Shown here one piece after another: positions 1 through 9,275 of a stretch of 64,000 nt of DNA. The stretch lies in assembly GCA_951230915.1 (NCBI GenBank), contig OX579633.1:48560029-48624028 (forward strand). Reading direction: 5' to 3'. The stretch is from Antitrichia curtipendula. Lineage: Eukaryota > Streptophyta > Bryopsida > Hypnales > Leucodontaceae. Positions within the stretch are counted from its first letter, which is position 1. Every line of letters starts with the position of its first letter. The notes under the pieces are model-generated. The model ran no database searches, was not told the DNA's origin, and saw only the letters and a program-made list of their open reading frames with translations. Both the position numbers and the translations under genes were made by a program.

Positions 1-90
1 TTGATTCCAAGGGGGTCGGGCTGACTGTCACCAAGGATCAGTCGGATCCGACTCATGCCAGTCGAGCGTCAGCTTGACCCTCGAGAAACG
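1..90. repeat. Degenerate fold-back repeat, copy 1 (core AGTCGGATCCGACT)
   Basis: The core palindrome AGTCGGATCCGACT sits at 40-53. The flanks are imperfect inverted repeats: the GGGGGTCGGGCTGACTGTC side around 11-29 matches the reverse complement of the stretch ending in GACCCTCGAG at about 85. The same core recurs at 901-914 and, with one change, at 4,468-4,481. It therefore looks like a degraded member of a small fold-back family. The left edge may lie outside the window. Confidence 0.5.
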
Positions 91-329
91 GTAGATGTAC
101 TCGTTTCCTTGTCCAGGTTTGGAGACCTATCCCAGCATTGTGAGATTCCAGATCTCGCGGGATGGGCAATTGATCACTCTGGAGACGAGCGTGGATTAAA
201 GAACTGGATTTCGGAAAAAATTGCCAAGCCTTTGTACTTTGTCTGGATCCAATTTTCTTGACATTCAAGGCCCGGCTTGTCGTTCCCTCTGGTATTTAGA
301 AGTTAGAAGTATGCGAGAATTGTTGGTAA

Positions 330-620
330 CAATAAACGAGTCTGTATGAAAGAGTCTGTACAAACGAGTTTGTACGTACGAGTCTGTATTAAAGTGTCTG
401 TATGAACGAGTATGTACGTACAAGTCTGTATGAGAGATTCTGAATGAGTTTGTATGAAGCTATACCCTAATACCCAAGTCTCTAGATTGATATATCCAAT
501 CTATAGATTTAGTTTGTATGAACGAGTATGTACAAGTGTGTATGAATCTTTACCCTAATAGCCAAGTCTCTAGATATAGATTGATGTATCCAATCTAGAG
601 ATTGATATATCTAGAATGAG
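330..620. repeat. Degenerate short tandem repeats
   Basis: About 330-460 is built from variants of a roughly 16-bp unit of the type GAGTCTGTATGAA / GAGTTTGTACGTAC. A second motif follows twice, near 463-510 and 552-620: TACCCTAATA, then CCAAGTCTCTAGA, then a run of ATATC/TCTAGA. Nothing in it is coding. It looks like a decayed minisatellite. Confidence 0.5.
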
Positions 621-860
621 AAATTATTTCAAATCTCTTGGATTAGTCTAATAAAGATTTCTTAAGGAGACTTAACATGCCGTGATACACGTCTTTAACC
701 AATTCATTTGAAGGCCTAAAGCTAAAGTGTTTGACTACTAATATTAAAGTACTTTGTAGAGTTATACCCGTCATTATTTTCACTAGAGTTGGTCATTCAA
801 TTGGTCGCATTTTACCTTTTGCGTACCTAGGTAGGGAATTAGGGATGTTCTTTCTGGAAG

Positions 861-955
861 TACCATTTTTGGGGGGTCCAGCAAGTTCCCTCTGAGTGTC
901 AGTCGGATCCGACTGACACTTCGAGGGAACTTGCTGGACCCCCCCAAAAATGGTA
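861..955. repeat. Near-perfect 95-bp palindrome, fold-back copy 2
   Basis: The left arm (from TACCATTTTTGGGGGG at 861) and right arm (ending CCCCAAAAATGGTA at 955) are reverse complements with about one indel and a few mismatches. They meet at the core AGTCGGATCCGACT (901-914). There is essentially no loop, so the transcript or single strand would form one long hairpin. It is the best preserved of three copies in the first 4.5 kb. Confidence 0.85.
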
Positions 956-1494
956 CCTTGATTAAGTTGATACATTTTTTTTGGGACGCCTTGTTTAATG
1001 ATCTTCTTGATTGTGTGCACGGATTGTCCTTGAAATCAGAAACTACTTGTCCTATTAAATTATAGACTTGAAGATTATTTCTCTGAATTCCATAACATTT
1101 TCATATTTTGAAGGAAATTAGAGTTTTGGAATACTTTGACTAAGTTATATTTAGACTCATTTTTTCGATTCACTATATCTTTTATTGGAACATTAGAATA
1201 TATAAATATTTAAATTTTAGAAGTGATAGATTTTCGGTGCCAAGTTGTGAAAGCCTTCTTGATTATTACTCTCTAATACCTTCACGTAAAATCAAAAAGT
1301 TTATATTACGTACAAATTTAAATATGCAAGAGTCCTATAGGATTTAGCCCTCATGTTGTCCGTAGTCACATCTTGTTTTTTTACCCCTAACTTTAGATTA
1401 AGGATAAAATTGATTTATTCTATGATTCATGTCCATGTGAGTTTCAGTGTATGTAACTAAGATAGAATTGGTTCAATTATTTTCTTTATTGACA

Positions 1495-1975
1495 GGGAGA
1501 TGATGGGCAACCGACGTCCGCATCTATTATATCCGCTCCTATAGTGCACGTATCTCAAACGGTAGGCCCATCTCAGCCTTTCACGCCTGCGAATACCAAT
1601 ATGGAGGTTTCTGGCGATTCAAAGGAAGATGAAGCTGCAAATGAAGACATGGTAAGCTTTGTTGATGTTATGGATGCAGCTGACCGTGCTGCAGATGCTC
1701 TTGAGCATTCTATGCTCAGTCGGGTTAGTGACCTCGTGGGTCCCAAACGATCTCTTAGTGAGGCTGACGTGGAGCCTCGCAAACGTAGACAACCTGTGTT
1801 CTCTCCAGAGAGTTCCGAGACTGAATATAGCTCGGATAGTGTGATATCTATTTCAATTGATGGTCCAATGTTCCAAGACACATGCAAGTGTGTTTGTAGC
1901 ATTGGCCAAGGTAGCCGTGAAATAGTGCTCATTCTTCTGAGTTCTGACTCAGATGAAGATGTTGAGATAGACTGA
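1495..1975 (+). CDS. Exon of an acidic unknown protein (upstream exon of the ParB-methyltransferase-like gene, or the end of a separate gene)
   Basis: An open frame begins after a good acceptor (TTTATTGACAG) at about 1,494 and runs to a TGA at 1,973-1,975. The encoded stretch is Ser/Asp/Glu-rich and has a basic patch (EPRKRRQP). It ends in REIVLILLSSDSDEDVEID, a hydrophobic core followed by Ser/Asp, as in SUMO-interacting motifs. I do not recognise a family. No start codon is evident, so an upstream exon is expected. A donor at 1,910/1,911 (AAG|GTAGCC) would be in the wrong phase for the next exon at 2,214. Either another donor is used, or this is the 3' exon of a separate transcript ending here. 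Function is unknown. Confidence 0.4.
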
Positions 1976-2213
1976 TTCCATTAGATTGGAATTCTGTGTT
2001 GGCATCTGTCATTACATCCTTACATGTCTAATATACCTATCATGAAGATTGTTATTAATATCATAAATGTGTCCATGCTTCTATGCTAATGATATTTCAC
2101 TCAAAATCCTACCGTTTTGGTCTTCGTGTATTACCTCATACTTACTATTTTGCGGTTTATTCTGTTTTTGCAATTCCACAAATCCTGAACCATATTGAGT
2201 TTTGTCTTTGCAG

Positions 2214-5200
2214 ATGGATGTATCTCCAGTCAGTTTATCAGAGGTGGAGAGAATTATCGAGACACCGGGAACTGATGATGCAGCTCAGCCAGAGATTGGA
2301 GGTGAAGTTGAGGGACAGTTTATTGAGGATGAAGAAAAGGAGTTGTTGGAGGACGAGCTCCGTAGGCTTCAGAAGGTAGATTCGGTGGCAACAATTGCAT
2401 CCTTCAGAATGAAGCCGGATGAGTTGTTTCGTCTCCGCATCCCTCTTTGTAGACTTGTGGCGATGCCCATGGTGAGGCCAACCCTCTCCTGTGACCTAGT
2501 CAAGCTTGAGCAAGAGTTCGTGAATGGGTACCTTGACGGAGCTGCAGTTTTCTATGTGACAATTACAAATGAAGCTGGAGAGAGTGCAGAGTTTTCAGAG
2601 GAGGAGATTGCAGGACTGCCGCCACTGTGGAAGGAGAAAAATGACAAATTTGAAGATTATTTGGACTCTGTGCCTGAGCTCCGGTTCTTGAAGAACTTGA
2701 AATTCTATGTCTGTGATGGAAATCATCGACGGCTAGCATGGATGAGCCACATTTCCAGGCTTCATTCCACTGAGAGACAGTGGCATTATGCAGTTGACTG
2801 CATAGTATTGGACACGAAGGGGAAGATTGAGCTAGTCATGCATGTCATGCATGACATAAACAAGTGAGTATTGTAGCTTTGCCAAGGCTTAGGGGTCTTT
2901 AATTTTTTCTTGATTTCCATTTTTGTATATTGTAATTGCTACGTACAACAAAACCTAACTGACATTATCGAAATTGCAGATCGACAGAAGGCTCGCATGT
3001 GAAGACTAATTTGGTCCACACGTTGTATCGGGTTCAAAAGTACGGCCTCCTACCTATGGAAAGGTTCAACGAGATGCTCAAGCCATCAGAGGTCAAACGA
3101 TGTGGAGCCCTAAAACCGAAGAAAACTTGGTACTCAATGCCAGTGGAGGTTTTCACATCTTTTGTTTTCCGAGTGAGAATTTGGTTGTTTAATTATGCCT
3201 TTGTCAATTACTCTACTGTCATCCTGAATTTTTTTGGCTACAATTGTTGAGATTCCTAAATCGTTGCCTGTTATCAGCAAGAGATTGCCCAAACAGCTGA
3301 TGCTGCAGTGAGAAGGTACAATGAGGTAACCCCGGATGAAGACAAGACTAAATTGGGTGTAGCAAATGCCATAAGAACCGGAGCCAAAGAGAAGACTACA
3401 AAGTTGTATGTGAAGATGGTTAAGTTGTTAACGGTGGCCAATCCTGGTCATGGGCCTGGCTTCCTAGAAGAAGTAAGTGCCTCACACCTAAAATGTTTTC
3501 ATGGCAATGTGGTATATTCAGTTGAAATACTAATTTGAAGGCCATGCTGAATATAGGATGACCCGCAAAGGACAATTTCAACCCATGTCTTGGCTTCCAT
3601 GATTTTAAAAAAAGGACTAATAACTATGTTTTCTATTTAAAAGATTATAACCTTCTTTAGGTAGAAAATGCTTTAGGACAAGTGAGCTTGCTTAGGTCTT
3701 CAACTAAAAATTTCTTTTTGTGTAGGTGGAAAAACATTGGAGCACTAATGAGGTTCCAGAGATGACTTTGGAGAAACTCCAAATGGTTGCCACTTGCAAT
3801 ACAACTCCATTTCACAAGATCAAGATCCTGACGTGGTGGAACTCTTCATTGCCAACCCGTGAGGCTAGGCGATTTCCACCACGCCCCGTATCAGAGATGT
3901 TGCTTGGGCCCTTTTTGACTCGATGTGTATGGTACGCTGGGGTAAGTGCTCTTATGTGTATAATTTTATTTATTTTATATCCAAAGCCAATTGATACAAT
4001 GGGATTTTCAATAACTCAAATTGTTGCGTTTGACTATATATCGTTGGAATTCTAATTGGTCTATTTTTTTTTCAGATTGAAGATGCAGCTGTGGAATACT
4101 TTGAAGATGTAGTCAAGCAGGACAAGATTACAATCAACATGGAAGTTCCACAGAAACCTGAGTCATTGGCGGATTATGTGGAAGGATGGAGGATCAAGAT
4201 CTGGGATCAAGGATTCTTGTCAGTTCTCAGAGGAACAAACTACTTCAAGAAAGGTGACTGCTTTATGACTTTTGATGGCTCAAAACTGGCGGTTCGAAGA
4301 GTTATTTTTCGGTAAGTTTCTCCTACTTTGTAATACTCTCGTTCAGAAAATGTGGAACGCATTGCGATTCGGATGTCATGATTTTGGTTCAAGCTAATGA
4401 TTCATTTATATTCAAATAATGAAGAAAGGGACCAAAATTGGGGGCCTACGGGAATTCGTAGGACATCAATCGGATCCGACTGAGGTTTTAGAGGTCTCCC
4501 TAGGACCCCTTAATTTTGGGTTCTAATGTATTCAAAGTAATTGTTTCATCATACAATTCATTCCATTGATGTGTAAATTTCTTTTTCTCCTTTATCATAT
4601 ATGGTATTAGAAGTAGTACTTTACCTTGCTTCTTGATTTGGATTCTCATCTATATTGATTTTTTTTAATACGTTGCAGTTACTTCAAGCACGAGCTCGAA
4701 GCAAAAGAAGCAATCACACGGGCTCAGCTTCCACCATTTCTTTTGACTTGGTTGGACCGTAGTTCTGCAGACTGCATGTACACTGCAAATCAACTCCGTA
4801 CCTATACAATGGCTCATCTCAATGCTGGACGGTGGTACATTGATTGCCCCGTCGCCTACACTCATCCATTGGAAGTCAAATTCCGAAACTCTTTGGAGGG
4901 CATTGGTGCTATTGACATGGAGGTGGATGAATTTGCAGGACTTGATGAAAAACAGAAGAAGAAGGCCATTGCAAAGAGGGAGCACATCGATAGGAAAAAA
5001 GAGGCTCGGCTCCAAGTTATTTTGGAAACAAAAGAGAAGGAGGTTGAGCGTTTGGCCAAGGTAGCGGAGAAGGAGAAGGAGAAAGAAGAGAAGGAGAAGG
5101 AGAAAGAAGAAAAGGCAATGGCTAAAGGCAAGAAGAAGTCTGACAATGTTGGCGTCGTTCCCACATTGTCGATGGTGGATCAAAACTCTCAGATTGAAGG

Positions 5201-6884
5201 CGGAGCTCAAAGCGGGATGAAAAGAAAGGCTGCACTTTCGCAATTGACTGAGGACGTCATCACTCATGGGACGCAGGTCATCATTCTTGGTGATGATGAA
5301 TTGGAAAGAAGTGAGGATTTAATCCTCAATATCTCAATTGAGGACCTCGTCGAGGACATGGAGGACGAGACGCCGACTTCCTATAAAGAAGTCATGGACT
5401 TCTTGAAGAAGGTAATTTCCTTTTATTTGAAATCCCAATCATGCCACAATTTGGTGATATGAACATAGTATGTTTGCTTAATTGATATTTTGAAATATTC
5501 CATGTTTGCAGCTCTCGGTGGGGAAGCCTCGCATGTTTTATGGAGTGCCAAATGCCAGACCAGGAGTTGACCTCATCTTCATTGATTGCCCGGAGAACTT
5601 GCCTGTACCAGGATTGTCTTCTCCGTCCACGAAGGTTCCAGATTGGAATGCAGACGTAGAGAATGAGGCTCTTCAAGTAGCATTTCAATTTGCATTCAAA
5701 CATCTACAGGACCACGGCTGCATGATAGTATTTCATTCATGAAGCGCTGATGTCAGGGGCGATATCTTAGGATTGTGTGAGGCTTATCGAATGGTGAAGA
5801 AGAAAGAGTGGTGGGGCATGAATCGTCTCCACTTGACCTCGGCGTTGGACACTAGTACTACGGTAAATTTTGTGATATGGTTCCAGGAGTTTTGAATGGC
5901 ATCTGTCAATGCATAATGTTTTATTGGTTTCTCATGTGTATTTTTTTCTTATGACTGCAGACGCAAAGGTTTGGGATCAGCCTCCTCGTGAAGGACTTTG
6001 GCGAAAAAGGAAAGTCCAATTTTGTTTTCAAACGTACAGCAATGATGAAGAATGCAGGTGTGGACATTGGTCGAGATGACATGTTGATGAACTACACCAA
6101 AGAAGATGACATGGCGATGAATGACAGAAAGCCATGGCGAGGGGCTCGTGAAAAAGACCCACGATTTTTCCAACTCCTCATCGAAGCTACAACTGTCGAA
6201 GGAGATTTGGTTCTCGATTGCACTGCATCAATAGGTGAATATCCAATTGAATTATTATTTTTTTAAATAGTAACTCTAAAAATCAATCATTCAACTAAAT
6301 ATTCTATATTCTCTTGACTTCAGGTGCATCGATTACCGCTTGTCGTGGGACAGGCAGGCACATTGTAGCTTTGGAAGACCATGTCGATATTTTTGATGCC
6401 CTCCTAAAACCTATGAAGAAGCCTACTCCAAATGTGGTGATGGCCCCACGTAAACCATCTATACTTCAAGCCTCCCAGGATTCGGATGAAATACCCGTGG
6501 TGGCTTGCAAATTTGCTCGAAGGGGAAAATTCAGTAAGTAAGTTTGCATTTTTTTGAAGTCTTTTTTTCAATGAATTTCTTTGTATTCTAAAAGTCTAAA
6601 ATTGTGTAATATTTGTTTGCAGCCATCAAGGATTGATATCATCAGATGTGATGATGAAGAACTGAAATCTTCTCTACAGTCCAGAGAAGAGTTTTCATCT
6701 TCCAATTTATGCCGAGCAGATGGCATCAACCTTTGCGGATTTTGGTTGTTCTAAACCAAAACGCCGTAAAGATACATATGCTCTAAATGTCTTACAGTTT
6801 ATAGATGGATCAGCATCCGAGGGTAGAGAGACCTCAGAATCGTCTACCAATGACGAATCTGCAACTGAGTCCACTGCGACTTAG
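2214..6884 (+). pseudogene. ParB-like domain / N4-N6 DNA-methyltransferase-like fusion protein, interrupted by two in-frame TGA codons
   Basis: Exons joined by GT-AG introns: 2,214-2,863, 2,980-3,148, 3,278-3,472, 3,726-3,941, 4,076-4,311, 4,679-5,411, 5,512-5,862, 5,961-6,234, 6,324-6,537, 6,623-6,884. Together they give about 1,099 codons. Residues 70-215 resemble the ParB/Srx fold: a VRP-type segment, then DGNHRRLAW at 168-176. About 640-680 is a Lys/Glu-rich coiled coil. From 734 the order of motifs is that of beta-class methyltransferases: a motif IV-like site (DLIFIDCPEN, D758), then motif X-like and motif I-like (GDLVLDCTASIGAS, D936). The DPPY and FxGxG signatures are altered, so catalysis is doubtful. 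TGA codons at 5,740-5,742 and 6,663-6,665 interrupt an otherwise continuous frame. ParB-methyltransferase fusions are known from bacteria and phages; a plant copy implies old transfer or a mobile origin (inference). It could still be expressed as a protein ending near residue 809. Confidence 0.65.
4431..4522. repeat. Fold-back repeat copy 3, inside an intron of the ParB-methyltransferase-like gene
   Basis: The arms ACCAAAATT... (from 4,431) and ...AATTTTGGGT (to 4,522) are imperfect inverted repeats. They centre on AATCGGATCCGACT (4,468-4,481), one base different from the cores at 40-53 and 901-914. It lies in the intron between exons 4,076-4,311 and 4,679-5,411, so it is spliced out and does not affect the frame. 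Confidence 0.7.
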
Positions 6885-7128
6885 ACTCATGAGATTGGCT
6901 TAGACTCATGATTCAAACTACTATGTCAATGTTTTTATTATCATTGAATTTCTGTGTTTTATGGATGCATCTGGGGTGTCATTTATTTCATTTTCATTTT
7001 TACATTGCGTGATTTCATTCAAAATTGACTACTGCTGTTTGTTGCAATTTTATATTTTAACAAAAAGTTGTAATTGACTTTATTTTTTATGAAATTAACT
7101 CACATTTATAAATAATCACTTACACCCT

Positions 7129-7212
7129 AAAGCCGCGGTTATAGGTACCTCGTCCATTTTTTTAAACATAAAAAGTCCACGGTTACAGGTACTTTGTCCA
7201 TTTTTTTAAAAT
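7129..7212. repeat. Short direct repeat, two units of about 40 bp
   Basis: The segment GGTTATAGGTACCTCGTCCA followed by a T-run and AAA is repeated about 40 bp later as GGTTACAGGTACTTTGTCCA. A GCTCACAAGCTCGCAGGCTCACAGG run follows. It lies about 250 bp downstream of the ParB-methyltransferase-like gene. No coding content. Confidence 0.5.
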
Positions 7213-7419
7213 AAAAAAGTCCCGCTCACAAGCTCGCAGGCTCACAGGCTCACATACTAGCAACCCTGACATTTCAAGTGAAGAAAAAAAATTTGATCAC
7301 ATTCCATGATTAGATTATTTGTCTTTGAATCTTCTTCATTTAATATTTTTGTACTACAACTTTTGAATCCAAATATTTGTATATTGCAAATTTGAATTGA
7401 AAGTCTAAGAAAATTATTT

Positions 7420-7660
7420 TAAAAAAAAGAACTTCATAGGAAAGAAAAATGGAATTATTGACAACTATTTTCAATTTCATTTTTATTTATATTTTTTTGA
7501 CCTTTGTGAAATTAATTATGAAGTTTTTAAAGTTGAAATCTAGTGGTCCCTATAAGCAACCACCTCGTAAAATGTACACTATTGATAAGTTGATAAAAGC
7601 AAAATATACCTCTATATTGTAATCGCTTTTAGAACATAGTCACTTTGGGTGGGCAACCTA
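7420..7660 (+). mobile_element. Decayed copy of the TAAGGTAGG-type MITE
   Basis: The run around 7,490-7,650 (ACCTTTGTGAAATTAATTATGAAG..., AAAGTTGAAATCTAGTGG..., ATGTACACTAT..., GTAATCGCTTTTAGAACA) parallels the interior of the element at 43,939-44,244. There the same blocks occur in the same order. The terminal inverted repeats are lost here, so this is a remnant only. Confidence 0.45.
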
Positions 7661-7706
7661 GGCAGCTGAAAAAACTTCTTTAAAAATCACTTTAAAAAAA
7701 GAAAGG

Positions 7707-8629
7707 TTAACCTCGAAAGGACCAAGGTCATTTTTCTGCCAAAAAACACTCAAAACTGCCGTTTCTATAGCAAAGAGTAAAAAAAATTGAGTTTTTTTTC
7801 CACATCTAACCATAGGATCTTATACCTAACTAGTATGAAAATGTGTGAAAAAAATTTCAGAATTTTTGACCGCACAGATTGCAAGATATCTGCGTTTAAA
7901 GTGAAAAAAACAAAATTTTCAGCACATTGCGGGACTCGATTTTATGACTTTGAACATTTTTAACTTAAATGTTTTGCAGTACAGAGTTTTGAGCTTTTAA
8001 TCTTTATAGTGGAGAATTGAGTTGAGAGTCTAGGGGGAAAAAAAAATCCAAAAAAACTTAATTTTCATTATTAAAAAAATTGTTAAGTAGAAGTAGGTAC
8101 GAGATAGAAAGAAAATCTAAAATATTAATATCTTTTATATGGAATTAAGAAGCACTAATCCCAATGGTGAGATTAATCTAGCAAAAAAACTAAACCTTGT
8201 AGAACCTTTTTTTTTGAAAAATTATAAAAATTGCATTCAGAAATGAATCCTACAAGTTATTTTTTCAGGAAAATGCTCTAAGTGCAAGAAAAACAAGATT
8301 GTCCATAACTTTCTCATAACAAATCCAAATGAAATGAATAAAAGCTTTACAGATAGAGAAAAATATAATCTATAAGAAAAAAATTTAGAAAAAAAAAAAA
8401 AAAATTGCAAAACTTTTTTTGCTGCCCCACGTCCCCTGTTTTGAGCTTATTTGGGCATAACTTTTTTTCCCGAGCACCGATTGAAAAAAAAATTAGACTC
8501 CTGCAAAGCTTAGCAGTTTTTCTATCTTCCAAAAAAAAATTCAAAAAATCCCGACAAAAATTCAGACAGTAAGTACCTACCCAAAATCCCATTTGTCCCC
8601 CGAAGGGACAATGGTCCTTTAAGGGTTAA
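7707..8629. mobile_element. TTAA-flanked inverted-repeat DNA element, copy 1 (about 0.92 kb, non-autonomous)
   Basis: The element begins TTAACCTCGAAAGGACC at 7,707 and ends GGTCCTTTAAGGGTTAA at 8,629. The ends are inverted repeats and each is flanked by TTAA. A second copy of the same length and order lies at 61,202-62,131; blocks such as ACACTCAAAACTGCC are shared. TTAA target sites with CCC-starting inverted repeats are the hallmark of piggyBac-type elements. That assignment is an inference, because no transposase is present. The interior is AT-rich and non-coding. Confidence 0.6.
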
Positions 8630-9275
8630 TCAATTATTATTTGGACTAAACTCCATCCCTACCCACAAACTAAAATTCCTCATAAATTTCATCTCATTAA
8701 TCAAAATGGAATGATTAAAAGCTTTCCACGTATATAGAAATGTAGAAAAACCAATTTCAAATTTTTATTGACACTCGTAGTAAAGTCAAATTAACATATC
8801 CCACATGGGTGTGTTCTACCTCCTACCACCCCCATGTGTTTATAAGGAGCTTCGCTTCTGAAGCTAAACACTTAGAAAACAAGTCTAAAATGCATTTGAA
8901 ACTATGGGAGGTAATTCTCGGTACATGGAGGAGGTGAGAATGGGAGCTGTCTAGGACACTGCTTACCGACAACTGACCCACACAAATCGTCGTTTCCCCA
9001 AAAGTTGCACATGACGGTTAAATTCTGATTAATGGCGCTTGAATTCTTTGAAGAGGGCTCTCATATGCTAAAACAATATCACCGATGCACACGAACAAGG
9101 AAGTCAAGTAAAGCAAACTTAAGTAAAGCAAAATTAACTTAAAAATCCATATAACACAATGACACCTAAAACAACCATTTTTCTCGGTTCACTCGACAAT
9201 CATCTTCCTAAACTAAACACAGCAGATGCAGCTAATACAAAGGTAAGCAAAAAGGTCTAAAGAAAATAAAAGTAC

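Noticed and set aside
4665..5267. Minus-strand frame rich in Leu and Phe, looking like a membrane protein
   Set aside because: It is antisense to the Lys/Glu-rich coiled coil of the ParB-methyltransferase-like gene; GAG/AAG codons read as CTC/CTT.
5740..6665. Selenocysteine at the two TGA codons
   Set aside because: Land plants lack the selenocysteine system, and I see no insertion element. Nonsense mutation is simpler.
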